Shown here: positions 10,832 through 21,313 of the stretch, in pieces
How positions within the stretch are numbered: position 1 is the stretch's first letter
Layout: the number at the start of each line of letters is the position of its first letter
Assembly: GCA_003427395.1 (NCBI GenBank)
Contig: BFEA01000003.1
Span: 2,883,333 to 2,926,605 of the forward strand
Length of the DNA: 43,273 nt
Direction: 5' to 3'
Source of the DNA: Chara braunii
Taxonomy: Eukaryota; Streptophyta; Charophyceae; Charales; Characeae
Made by a program: the position numbers and the translations under genes
Notes under the pieces: generated by a model
Database searches by the model: none
What the model saw: only the letters and a program-made list of their open reading frames with translations
Told to the model about the DNA's origin: nothing

Positions 10832-10879
10832 GCATCCTGAAACTTTGTGCTGATTAACAAGAGCAAACATTTGGCAAAG

Positions 10880-11143
10880 CCTTGACAGATAATAAAATGA
10901 AAAATAGAAGACCAACGCGAGTAACAACATCATTCCACCCCGAACCACTGCATATCCACCAAAGGAGAGGGAGTTGGGGGGGGGGGGGACGGGAAGATCG
11001 GGTAAGTCTGAGAATGGTCGGAGTGGGACAAAAGTGTCAATCTGGGTCCAATCGTCGAAGAGAAGGTGGTAATCCTGGGTCAGCCCTTCCCGCTGCTCAT
11101 CTCCCGATACCCCTTTCCATTCCACCTCAGACACCTCTGCCAC
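10880..11143 (-). pseudogene. LINE C-terminal fragment (second copy of the LINE-B end)
   Basis: The minus frame carries DYHLLFDDWTQIDTFVPLRP followed by FSDLPDLP, matching NYRLIFHDWTNVDFIVPLRP and LSEFPDPF in the frame at 11560-11315. Two homologous coding-like ends lie in the same orientation about 400 bp apart. They are therefore two LINE 3' regions, the outer one reduced to its tail. The match also supports these frames having once been translated. Confidence 0.55.
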
Positions 11144-11389
11144 CCAGCCCCCCTAGTCACCCCCCAGCCAGTCTGTGCAAAATTGTTTGATATGGTCTTG
11201 GATTTCTGATTTTTGTTTTATTTTTTTATTTTTTTAATCTTCTGTAATCAACCTCTTCAGCCTTATATGGGGACCAGGGACCCAGCCCCCCTAATCAACC
11301 TCTTCAGCCTTATATTAGACATTTCCATCGAGCTGGTTACAGCTTATCCAAACATTTCCTCTCCAGTCGTAGTCATACAAACTCATGGG

Positions 11390-13906
11390 GACCAGGGATA
11401 GTGAGGAGGGGGGGAAGGGATCTGGGAACTCTGATAGGGGACGGAGGGGAACTATGAAGTCCACATTTGTCCAATCATGGAATATCAGACGGTAGTTGCC
11501 TTGAATTTCTACACTTTTCTTCTCTTTGTTCTCTCTCCTGACCCCACTCTCTTTGATCATTCCTAGCCAACGCCACTGAAAGTTTAATGTGATGTTGGAT
11601 TTCTTTTTTATTCGTCAGGAATGTAATTTTTTCTTTTACTTCGTCTCATTGAGCTGTGATAACATTCTGCATCTGCAACTTGATTGTCTCTCTAAAATCA
11701 GGGTCATCCAATCTTACCCCCTTAATTTCAAAAGTACAACGACACTGCCAGAGGGCCCAGAGGATGGTTCTTCTACCTGTTATGAGTAAGTTATAAGAGA
11801 AATCATCCAATTGATCCCGAGACCAGGTCTCACATAAAAGAGTCCGCCAGTCCCACGACCAAGTCCAAGGGTATTAACGGTCCTCCATATCCTATCCCAC
11901 CATCGCCATAACCAGACTGCACCTGGACATTGAAGGAAGATATGCTCGATGGTTTCCGGAATGGTTCTAGATGGAAACACATAAGAACATAACTTACACC
12001 AAGGTAGAGCAATGCCTTTCTCTTTCAACGAGGTTCTGTCAATTAGTCGTTATTCGTTGGAAGGCATCGATGGTCAATTTGTCATTGTAATGATGCAATT
12101 TTTGTCGCCTTAGTCTTAATAGTTTTGAACCACTTGACATGTTTGAGATCTTCCTTGCTTACATTTAGATGTTTCATCCATCTTGTTTCTACTCGCTCTT
12201 TTCAAGTCCAATCTAGGCCTCAACATCCGGTAAGTTGATTTAACCGTCAGTGAGTGGATATTGCGAGTGCATTTTTCGCGTTTCCCCAGGGGGACCGTCC
12301 ATGACCAGTAGATTGGATTTAATGCCAATTTATTAATTCTGCATGATGGTTTGAAACCAATCTATTGGTCTTTGTGCTTCAAAACTCTGATCCTGAAGAC
12401 TTGGTCAGTGTTGATCCATTTGGTTTCCTTGGTATGACTTTCCTTTAGATAATTGTTCTAATTAATTGAGAACAAGGAGATTAAAACTGATCCCTCGTAG
12501 TTCATGACTACCACATTCCCTATTTGTTGGGGACTACCATGGATGCCTACCCAATCACTCTCTTTGAGTTGTGGTCCTTTTTTGAGGATCCTTATCCATT
12601 CTATCGGGACAACTTCAGTAATTGTATGTAGTGTTTTTGTTGTCCTCCTGCAGTAACGCAATCCTGGTAAGAGATCATCAGGAGAGTACCAGTCCCGAGT
12701 TTTGGGTTCCAGATGTCCCCAATCCTTAGGATCCCATTCTTAATCCATCCCTTCCAGGGAGAGTCCATACAGTGAAACATCCTTCCTTGTGAGTCAGGCA
12801 TCCATTTGTTATTGAAAAGGGGTTCTTGACATACCTCTTCTCATCGGTTTGGAGGGATTTTATCTGGTAGTGGAAGTTTACGACAAGTCTTCAGAAGATC
12901 CGGCCAAAAGGAGTCATTTTTAACGCTCATTCTTATGGTCTGGCGTTGTGTGTTCGCTGAATGGTTTGAGGGCCGTATTCTGCGTCTTGGGATGACCCAA
13001 TGTCGATTTTCTAACCATATCAACTGAGTTGTCCCTTCTGGCACTTCCAATGCTAGTCTCGAGATCTGTTCTTCAGCTAGAGCTAACCAAGGAGTCTCTG
13101 GATTGAAAAGTAGTCGCTTGATCCATTGGATAGAGAGCGTCATGGCTTGAGTGGAAGGATCTAAGATGCCTAACCCTCCGTTTGCTTTAGGTTAAATTAC
13201 TCTCTGTCAGGCTACCCTACTTGTAACGTTTTTTAAATCATGATTACCTCTCTATAGGTAGACTGTTATTTATCTTTGTAGAGTTTTGAGTGTCAATTTG
13301 TCCAATGCTCATATTGCAGACTTGTACCAGAGAGAGACTAGAATAACATTGTTTATAACCAGCGAATGTCCTATTATAGAAGTTCGTTTATCTTTTCATA
13401 GTTCCAATTTTGCTAGGCTAGTTTGGATATCCATTCATTGTTCCCTATTGGTTTACCTTTTGCTGAGAGTGAGATCCCCAACACCTAATTGGGGTTGTGG
13501 TTGTCAACCAACTGATGTTTGGATATTCTGGAGGTCTTACTCCCTGATGATGTATCCACCAACCTTGTGTTTTTGTCCCCCAGTTGATCATCATATCTGA
13601 GAGGGACCAAAATGTATCCATCAGTCTTTTGATGGCTATCAAATTTTCATGAGAGGCTTCCACCATTAAAGATAAGTCGTCTGCGAAGGAGCAGACAGGT
13701 ATAGCTTCTTCTGGAATGTAGTTGACTTGTATACGTTTAATATCTTTATTGCTTCTTAAGTTGGTCGCTAAGGCTTCCATCATGATAACAAAGAGAAAGG
13801 GAGGGATTGGATCACCTTGTCTTTCTAAACGTTCCAACTCGATAGATGGACTTAGGTTACCATTTATCATCACCCTGGTAGCATTTGAGTGTGGTTGCAG
13901 ATTCAA
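11390..13906 (-). pseudogene. LINE-B: RT core to C-terminus, decayed
   Basis: Frame 13906-13445 has RQGDPIPPFLF and the catalytic CSFADDLSLM (F-A-D-D box), the RT palm of a plant-type LINE. Going down the minus strand there follow IIGHSLVINNVIL, PKANGGLGILDP (13191-13150), a frame at 13143-12841 (IQWIKRLLFNPETPW), and the zinc-binding end CKLC...ETIEHIFLQCPGAV (12028-11780). The tail includes RRTILWALWQCRC and NYRLIFHDWTNV. Several frameshifts and stops break it. One is a TGA where LINE-A has Trp (VAWKHV), a G-to-A change. The 5' edge at about 13906 cuts the RT domain, as expected for a truncated insertion. Confidence 0.85.
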
Positions 13907-14072
13907 AACTCAATCGCGCACTTCTGTCGGCGGGCGTTGACCATGTGTGGCCAACTTAGTGCAGGTTGTTGTATGCTGGGTCTTGACCATGCGTGCGTTG
14001 CTTGAGGTGGTCATTGATTGTTCTGATATTCTTCTCTGTTCTAGCATATCATACATAGGCATCAATTCACAG

Positions 14073-14140
14073 CGTAGCATATATGGTAGGGCACTGCTGT
14101 TACAAAACAAAGGGCGCGGGTTCAAGTCTGGCTCGAGACT
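14073..14140 (+). repeat. tRNA-derived segment (SINE head or tRNA pseudogene)
   Basis: GTAGCATATATGGTAGGGCA resembles the A box/D arm (TAGCTCATATGGTAGAGCA type). GCGGGTTCAAGTCTGGC, 33 nt on, fits the B box/T arm with a mostly paired stem. The acceptor stem does not close, so it is not a working tRNA gene. It closely parallels the minus-strand segment at 28411-28480 (GGGTTCGAGTCTGGC), which suggests one tRNA-derived family. Confidence 0.55.
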
Positions 14141-14474
14141 TTTGGGGGTGTTCTTGCACAGATAGGCCTTCCATTCACATGACAGTACAACTCTATGCAT
14201 ACGGAATTTGCCTGGGGCTTGGTGGGGGTGACGAACCACTTTCGGTAACGCGCGACTTTCGGCGCGATTGCAATGAGGGGTCCTAAGCTGGGAAGGTTGG
14301 GCCAATTACGGGAGATCGGGATTGGTGGGAAATTCCATCAGTGCCCTCTCTTCTTCGTCTTTTGCGTCGACTCTTTTCGGATGGTTGAGTTCGAAGCTGG
14401 GTGTATCCCGGGATGGGCGATTGATTGGTCTGGTGGATGGTTGGCGCGCCGTCAAGCGCGCGAATAATAATTGT

Positions 14475-14481
14475 TGACGTC
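14475..14481. promoter_or_regulatory. TGACGTC bZIP-type box in the LTR
   Basis: TGACGTC, the core bound by plant TGA/bZIP factors, is kept in both LTRs (also 25313-25319) about 540-560 bp upstream of the TATA box, within U3. Binding is inferred from the motif only. Confidence 0.4.
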
Positions 14482-15019
14482 GTTTCTTTTGTTTCGGTTT
14501 CGGCACTTTTTAGGCGCGGACATCGCGCGGGAATTTTGCTTCGTTCTTTTTGAAATTTCCTTTTCGAATTCTTTTTCGAACCTTGTCGAGCCCCGATGGC
14601 TCTCGAAATTTTAGACTTTCTTTCCGGAACTTGTGCTTTTTGCTTTTTCGCATTAGATAGGAATTTAGAAATTTTGTAATTAGGACTTTCTTTTGTCGCG
14701 CGGCGCCTTTTGCTTACGTGCTTCTTTATGCGGCTGCAACGAAATTCCGATTGGTCGGCGCCTTTAATCGGGTGTGTAACTGTAATTTTGGACTGACGCC
14801 ATTGTAACCGTATCTTTCTTCTTGTGCTTCGTCTTTCCCGCCCCTCTTTTCTTTCTTTTGCTGCGTTTTTGGTAGCCACGGTCTGCATGATCGGATCGAT
14901 GCGTGGAGAGCGACTACGTCCCCCATGCAGCGTTCTGGCCATGCAGGCGTGGGCAATCCCTCCCCGTTCTCTCCATCTAAGTCTTTGTAATTTCGTGTTC
15001 CTCGCGCCTGCATGCACGC

Positions 15020-15026
15020 TATAAAT
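15020..15026 (+). promoter_or_regulatory. TATA box of element 1 5' LTR
   Basis: TATAAAT in GCACGCTATAAATTTCGG is conserved at 25870-25876 of the 3' LTR. Transcription starting some 30 bp on would leave about 1.6 kb of R-U5 before the primer site, so the LTR reading frame lies on the leader of the genomic RNA. A second TATATAAA at 15369-15376 (also about 26219) is also conserved. Confidence 0.55.
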
Positions 15027-15116
15027 TTCGGCTACGCGATTAGTTAGCTCTCTTAACCAGTTGTTGGAAGCTCAGGGTTGCGCGATCAGAGAGGGTCGGC
15101 ACACGAGCGAAGTTAG

Positions 15117-15124
15117 AGGTGAGT
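15117..15124 (+). promoter_or_regulatory. Candidate 5' splice site in the LTR leader
   Basis: AG|GTGAGT, a full match to the eukaryotic donor consensus, lies about 95 bp after the TATA box, with GT at 15119. It is kept in the 3' LTR (GT at 25969). A leader intron could join a short first exon to the LTR reading frame, which has no in-frame ATG before its upstream stop. No acceptor can be fixed from sequence alone. Confidence 0.35.
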
Positions 15125-15765
15125 AGAGTAGGTGTTGGGCGACCTGACGAGCTGGTGCCAAACGCGCGGGGTTGACGCGGGCCACGACGGACTGTGGGCG
15201 CGGGCGAACCTGACGGGTGCGGGAGGACTAAGTGGGGTGACGGCTTCGTTGGTTGGTGTGCGACGACGGACTGTCCGCATCGAGGAGAGAGAGAGAGAGG
15301 AAGAGGGAGCTGAGGTTGATGGACGCGGATTTGCTGTTTCATTTATCTTTCCTCCCTCATGTCTCATGTATATAAATTTTGATTTCGGCTCCAGGTGATT
15401 CGCCCGTTTCTGTTTTTCGGGATCTGTATTTGGTTTTTTGCTCACCCTTGTCCTCGCGATTTCCCATCTCGGATATGGTGGATGAATGTATGAATGAATG
15501 TATGGATGTCATGTTTGGTTGTTTGTCTTCCTGTCGGATCCTTGCCTTTCCCTTGTTTACTACCTTTGATGCACTCATGAGTAGGATAGGAATTTTGTGC
15601 AATCGGTAACCCTGTTCTCGTCTTTGCTTATCTTTTGATTGAGCTGTTGTGGTTGTTGCATTTTGCATGATCGAAAATTACGGATTGATTAGACAATCGA
15701 ATGTCTAGCCAAGCGAACGCCGCGCGAGGACGCGTGTAAACGTGACCTGATTTGCGCCTTTACAC

Positions 15766-16479
15766 GTGCCCCCGTGCGTCGACTCGTCAATTCCAAAAAA
15801 GGACCATCGATTGCAGAAGTACCGTTTGATTGGATACGGTCATCCGGGGTCTGCGACGGAGCAGTCATCCCGTGCGAACACACGTAAGCGCAACTTGATT
15901 CGCGCAGCCTGCACGTGCTCGCACGCGGTGATCGCAATCGGCACAGACCCGCTCGTAGGCATCTCACAGCTCTGCGATGACATAAAGACACACTCCGAGA
16001 GCTCGGAGTCGTTGTTGTACGACCCGGACTATTTCACCCCTTGGATAGAGGAAAGCCTTCGACAGAGATACCCTTGCCTAACAGAGAATTGACTGTGTCA
16101 TAGGGAGTTTCACTGCGCCACCACTAGCGATCCCCGGTGCTATGATTTCCCCACTCAAGACCACACCCACTACTTTACCCACCCCGGATTTGTCGTTATC
16201 TCCACCAGCTTCCCTCCCTTCCGTCTTCTTCTTCCGTATCACCAACTCAGCGTCGTCCCGTGGAAGGTCATAGCCCCATACTGGCCCAACACGCCCTGCG
16301 GAAATTGCCGACGACGCGGCGACCAGAGGGTCTCGGAATCCCGAAGGCCTAACCCGAACGCGCGACGACTGGCGCCACGTGGCAACTTCCGACGACCTGA
16401 CTCATCGGAACCCCACCCACCCCGGAGGGACCTTCCAGCGAGCCGTCGTCCTTGGAACCAATGGCTCGCCCGACCTTGA
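15766..16479 (+). pseudogene. LTR-encoded ORF, 5' LTR copy (one stop)
   Basis: A frame of 238 codons, open except for TGA at 16090-16092, which is CGA in the 3' LTR copy. Visible features: a basic N-terminal part (KKDHRLQKYRLIGYG), an acidic/aromatic stretch (ESLLYDPDYFTPW), Cys/His-rich DPRCYDFPTQDHTHYF, the core GFVVISTSFPPFRLLL, VVPW and TPCGNCRRR, then an Arg/Pro-rich tail ending at the same TGA as the other copy. The core matches the LTR protein of element 2. No in-frame ATG precedes it before an upstream stop (near 15748), so exon 2 of a spliced message is possible. I do not recognise the family; the paired CxxC-like Cys could bind metal. Confidence 0.6.
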
Positions 16480-16689
16480 ATGACCCGCGCATGCCATCTG
16501 CCTTATGATCAGAGGCAGTCCGTCCTCTCCGCCAAATTGCACTCGTGCCCCCGAAAAACTCTGCCAAAGGAGATCTCAGTTCTGACCGGGGACTCCACCC
16601 CCACTTTCCCAAAAATCCTTGGCACACCCCTTGTTGCACTTCCAGGCCCACACTCTACTCTGATCAGGAAGTCGCGCTGAGCGTGAGGT

Positions 16690-16703
16690 TGGTATCGGAG
16701 CCC
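16690..16703 (+). promoter_or_regulatory. Primer binding site (tRNA-iMet)
   Basis: TGGTATCGGAGCCC directly follows the 5' LTR. It matches the usual plant primer site TGGTATCAGAGC, complementary to the 3' end of initiator tRNA-Met, with one A-to-G difference. Element 2 has the same variant at 33896. Confidence 0.85.
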
Positions 16704-16842
16704 GACACGTGGCCGGGTTTTAGGATTAATAGCACGATAATTGAGCAATCTGGCTAACTAAGGGCGACCTCGACCCCGGAACGCACATAGGCGCGACCCC
16801 GTCATCACCCGAAGTAGATCGGCGAATCGACGGGCAGCCAAC

Positions 16843-17520
16843 ATGAACGCCAATCCGAACCCGCAGCAAAATGTTAATCAACAGAATCCTAATCAACCCG
16901 CCCCACGAGCACGGGCTCCCATGACGCCACCCGATCTCTATCTGTTTGACCCTGCACATCATCTTGCAGGACCCTGGTTGGCCACGCTCCGAGCACAGCA
17001 GTATTACGATAACGAAGCTCAGGTAAACATCCCTGCTCGATTAGGAGGAGACGCTCATCACTGGTTTAGTACCTATGTATGGGTCGATCTTCCGACCTTC
17101 GAACGAGATTTTCTGGATCGATTTGATTATGTCCATCCAGAGCAAGCACTTTACATGGTCAAAGACCGGGTGCAAAAACCTCTCGAGTCCATCGTGGAGT
17201 ATCGAAACCGGTTCTACCGAATGTTTGTGAAAACTGAGTGAGGCGAGCAAGTCGGAAGAGATTTGTTTATTGATGGGCTTCGCAGCCGAACAATAAGGGC
17301 GAAGCTACGAAAGCAGTTTTCCCCCATCAATCATACGCTGCAACAGATCATGGCCGCTACAAAGGAGATGGAACGAAAGTTCGCGGCGAAATTCCTGGAA
17401 GGAGAAGACTATCCTAAAGAAGGGGATTCGTTAGAACTCGCAAGGGCAAGAGTTGAGTTGGCCGCGTTGCAGAACAAGTTTGAGAATATGGGATTTGTGT
17501 CTGGCCCAGTCAACAGATAG
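16843..17520 (+). pseudogene. gag: gag, capsid part
   Basis: The ATG at 16843 is the first after the primer site. A Gln/Asn/Pro-rich N-terminus (NPNPQQNVNQQNPNQ) is followed by a retrotransposon gag (capsid) domain: LYLFDPAHH, GGDAHHWFSTYV, FERDFLDRFDYVHPEQALYM, then GRDLFIDGLRSRT. TGA at 17239-17241 interrupts the frame, which resumes at once (GEQVGRDLF); CGA decay is likely. The frame closes with TAG at 17518-17520, while nucleocapsid continues in the -1 frame (SQQIAPKRPAPT), so an indel lies near 17480-17517. Element 2 gag shows the same segments. Confidence 0.85.
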
Positions 17521-18503
17521 CCCCTAAACGACCCGCCCCGACTGTAATCACGAGTGTCCCTATTCCAGTGATACCGGCACCTGTAATGACGGCACCCCCG
17601 CCACTGATTGAGATTCCAGTAAGGACAAATGAGTCTACTGCTATTTTCGAGTTGACTAAAACATTAATTAGCCTAATCCAGGAAAGCAAAAAGGAACAGC
17701 GAGAGCATAACGCTCGGTTAGAAGCCATGATGAGAAATAAGCGACCCATCACGGTGCGTACCCCTCCAATCCAACAGGGACTGGCCCCGGCGCCTGCTCT
17801 CGGGGGAGCCGCAAACAATTTGAATGTTTGCTATGCATGCCATCAACCAGGGCATCTAGCCTGTGATTGCCCCCACCGGACCCCTCAACAACGGGTCGGG
17901 GTCGCACCGATGGCAGCGGCTCCCATCGCTAACGGACCTGGATGGGTAGGAGCCCTGATGGAAGAAATGGAAGGTGTAGGAAGTGCGTTAGCAACCACGG
18001 AAGAGGCTGCTGAGCTCATCCCCTTAGATCAGTATGTATCGCTTGGTTATCCTGGGCTTGGAATGATTGGAAAGATCAGACCGGCGCCGGAACAGAAAGA
18101 AGTGGCGGAATGGCGACCCTCTCCAGGAGAGATGGAGTCGGGAGGACCCACTTTCGTCACTGGGGAAATCGATGTACTCAACATCATCCGAGCCCTGGAC
18201 CATCGGATTCCACTTCTGATTGGCCATCTGCTCTCGATCTCTGAACAAGCTAGTGAGCGAATGTTACAACACTTTAAGGCGAATCGAAAACGATTCGCCC
18301 TCGCTCGAACACTGAATGCAAAGGCTAAGAGCCCCACGCCAGATGAAAATACGGCTGGCACGTCGGATCCAATACGGGTAGGACTAATACAGAAAAACGA
18401 TCATTTCCTACGGATTAAACCCATCCCCTGGAAATTTGCGGAATGTGATATTGAAATATAAGGAATTTCGTACAATGCGATCATTGATTCGGGAGCTGCT
18501 GTT
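17521..18503 (+). pseudogene. gag-pol: gag nucleocapsid (CCHC knuckle) and start of protease
   Basis: The frame from 17568 (opening a little earlier) holds a helical, charged linker (SLIQESKKEQREHNARLEAM) and one zinc knuckle, CYACHQPGHLACDC (C-x2-C-x4-H-x4-C), the RNA-binding nucleocapsid. TAA at 18459-18461 ends it, but the next codons continue in frame into the aspartic protease motif (YNAIIDSGAAV). Gag and pol thus shared one frame here, with no shift between nucleocapsid and protease. TAA fits decay of CAA. Confidence 0.85.
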
Positions 18504-20021
18504 TTGGCTATCTCACTGCGAGTAGTTGAGAGGGCAGGGAGGAAAAACGATCTAATCATGCCTACGGAAAAGGATCAACTCGTTTCGGCAGACGAAGAAA
18601 AGATTAAAACAGTGGGAAGAATAACCAATGTCGTTTTTCGATTAGGAAAGGTGCATGCATTAGGTGACGTCGTTGTATTAGACTTAAATACCTACAACGT
18701 TCTTTTCGGTCTTCCCGCTCTTGTGGCGTTACGAGCAAACTTGGATTTCGAGCGACGGTCAGTCATCCTCCGAAATACAGGAGGGAAGCCCTATGCTGTA
18801 CCTATGAGGTTAACCCTTCGTACTACCATCAACGCAGTCCCGCGAGTTTCTCCGATGATAGCGGGAACTCTCCGTATGATCACCTGGGAAGACCCTGCAA
18901 ACGATGAGCCATCATCAAAGGATGCGGATAGCAGTGACGAAAATGATCCGGAAATTCTGAAACTAGCACGACAACGCATTTATTACCCACTGCCCAGAAC
19001 GATCGCAAGAACGACGCATCTGACCAATCGAAATATCCAAAGGACCAAAGCGATGATTTTGGGTGAACCCCTCGTACAGATTTCGAGGATGGTCGACTTT
19101 TTGGAACCCCCTCAAACCCTGTACGAAGGAATCTCCCCTCTCCTCGCCCGATACAACGACAAAAAGCACTATTGCGATATCACAGATCTCCCGAAGTCCC
19201 TATTGACACCCGCGAAAAAAGTACGACAGTTACGCTTGGGGGCGGAGACCAGTTCTTTGGAACCCCCTGGGCATCTCGAGGCTGAATCAGATGAGCTCGG
19301 AGTAAGGATCGCAACTAAGACCGTACCATGGCAAGATATCTGCGATGGGATCACCCCGGAAGGACACGTGGCCATCCGGGAGGAAGACGCCCTGATGATG
19401 GCCACGGTGTTCTCCTGGCGATCGTTTCATTCTTTTATCTCTGCGCCACCACCCGATGTGGCGAAACAAGCACGCACGAAGCAGATCGACGTACGGATCT
19501 GGGATCAGCTTTTCGAGTTACACGTGCCACAATACGTACCAGATGAGATTCATCGTTTGATTGCGGACATTCTGACAGAGTATCAGGGGGCGATTAGCGT
19601 AACGGACACTGGCATCGGTTTGTCGTTGGTCATTCAACACGAAATTCAGACGGGAAATGATTCCCCCATCGACTGCAAGCCCTACCGATACTCCCTGATA
19701 GAACGGAAAAAAGCTCTCGAACGAATTCGGGAATTCGAAGCAAGCGGGTGGATCGAACCCGCCACCGGACCATGGTCATTTCCAGTAGTGTTAGTGTCGA
19801 AAAACAACGGATCAATCCGCAAATGCATTGATTATCACAAAGTGAATGAAATCACGATTAAAGATGTGTATCCCCTCCCCCGGATTGATGATTTGCTGGA
19901 TGCGATTGGATGTGCTAATTATTTTCGTAAGTTTGATATTCGGCATGGCTTCCATCACATTCTGGTTAAGGAGGAAGATCGGCCAAAAACGACCTTCGTA
20001 TTGTTTGAAGATACGTGGTAG
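18462..20021 (+). pseudogene. pol: pol: aspartic protease and N-terminal half of reverse transcriptase
   Basis: Same frame as nucleocapsid. The protease active site is IDSGAA at about 18480-18500, followed by a long linker. RT begins with HEIQTGNDSPIDCKPYRYS and SGWIEPATGPWSFPVVLVSK, then CIDYHKVNEITIKDVYPLPR and the first catalytic Asp in YFRKFDIRHGFHHI. TAG at 20019-20021 (DTW-stop-WVRCPTGICNAPATF) interrupts RT and fits CAG decay. The role was cleavage of Gag-Pol and DNA synthesis in the particle. Confidence 0.88.
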
Positions 20022-21019
20022 TGGGTTCGATGTCCAACGGGAATTTGTAACGCGCCTGCCACGTTTTACCGAGCGATGAATGTGACGTTCCAAAACTTCG
20101 TCAACAAGACACGGCTGACGCAGGGAATGATTAACTTTTGCGTGATCGTATACATGGACGATATTCTTGTCTACTCGGAGACGTATCACGGACATGCGCA
20201 ACACATCGAATGGACATTGGGAGCACTGAGAGACGCTGGATTCAAGATCGCACTCAAGAAGAGCGGATTTTTCCTCTCGGAAATTTCGTTCTTGGGCTAC
20301 ATAGTGACACGTGGAGGGCTGCGACTGGATTCCAGGAAAGTGGCGGTTGTGAAGGAAGCCCCAGTTTCCACGTCGCTGACGCAGGTTCGAGCCTTCTTAG
20401 GCCTGGCGTCGTACTACCGCCATTTTATCAAAGGGTTTGCAGCGATTGCTCGGCCTCTCACGAATCTGCTTTGCAAGAACCAGCCTCTGCAGTGGGACTC
20501 TGAGTGCGGACAACCCTTTGATGCGCTGAAAGAGGCCCTGGTCACTGCACCTGTTTTGATCCGACCGGACCCTGCCAAGCAATTTATTCTTATAACGGAC
20601 TGGCAACCGGAAGCGATCTCCGCCATTTTGGCACAGATGGGGATGGTCGTGAACACATCATTGAGTACGCGTTGCGAACGGTGCTAGACGAACGGAGGAA
20701 TGACTCAGCACCCGAAGGCGAATGCTATGCAGTAGTCTGGGGAATCCAGCACTTCCACCGGTATCTCTACGGACAGAAGTTCCGCCTCGTGACGGATCAT
20801 GATCCTCTGCTGGCTTTGAAGAAGCTCACTAATTACACGGGCATGATTGGACGTTGGGCGGTACGTCTACAGGAGTATGACTTCGACATCATCCACCGGA
20901 AGACGGAAAGACACGGCAACGCGGACGGACTGGCATGTCTGCATCGGCCTGCTAGAGTACCTAAGGGCGAGGAAATCACTCCGTGGAAGGGGTCAGAACC
21001 GGCAAATTGGCCTAAGTAA
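20022..21019 (+). pseudogene. pol: pol: reverse transcriptase C-terminal half and RNase H
   Basis: The frame resumes after the TAG with CNAPATFYRAMN and the catalytic VYMDDILVYS, then FLGYIVTRGGLRLD and VRAFLGLASYYRHFI (RT thumb/connection). RNase H begins FILITDWQPEAISAILAQ. One base is missing in the G run at 20639-20642, and the rest of RNase H reads in another frame: EGECYAVVWGIQHFHRYLYG, FRLVTDHDPLLAL and DFDIIHRKTERHGNADGLA. This closes with TAA at 21017-21019. All catalytic motifs remain, so decay looks limited. Confidence 0.88.
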
Positions 21020-21313
21020 GGACAAGTGGCAGTTCTCCCATGTGGCAAGAAGCAGACCGGTGGCAATGGGTGACGGAGGTAACCCCACTACCCCTCTTTT
21101 TCCCCTCTCCTCTTCATCTCTTCTCTCCCTGCCTGATAAATTTTGCTATTTTTGTGAAACAATTTCTCTCGTATATTCGGTCTCCATGCGTCTAATGGGG
21201 AAGGGTATGCGGAATGGATAGATTGCCGACAGTGTGTTGCACGAGCCCATGGCTCGTGCATCCAATACAGGAATGACAGTAAGTCGTGGCTGTGTCCCTT
21301 ATGTCGGGATGAC
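21020..21313 (+). pseudogene. pol: linker with C4HC3 PHD-type zinc finger
   Basis: Between RNase H and integrase lies a Cys/His pattern. FCYFC (21144-21155) is followed, about 22 residues and one frameshift later, by WIDCRQCVARAHGSC and WLCPLC (21215-21304). The spacing C-x2-C...C-x2-C-x4-H-x2-C-x11-C-x2-C, with Trp two residues before the seventh Cys, is the PHD finger signature. The preceding linker also reads partly in a third frame (MWQEADRWQWVTEV). PHD fingers generally read histone tails, so targeting of integration to chromatin marks is an inference. A chance Cys cluster is unlikely given the spacing and flanking Trp. Confidence 0.7.

Larger units (their letters stand above)
14229..16689 (+). 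repeat. 5' LTR of element 1
   Basis: Starts TGACGAACCACTTTC and ends GCGTGAGGT just before the primer site. The whole 2461 bp aligns with 25067-27530. The LTR does not end in the usual CA, but the end is fixed by the primer site and by the matching 3' copy. It holds a TGACGTC box, TATA box, a splice-donor-like site and a long reading frame (separate entries). Its last part (CCAAAAATCCTTGGCACACC and GCGTGAGGTT) is shared with the LTRs of element 2. Confidence 0.9.
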
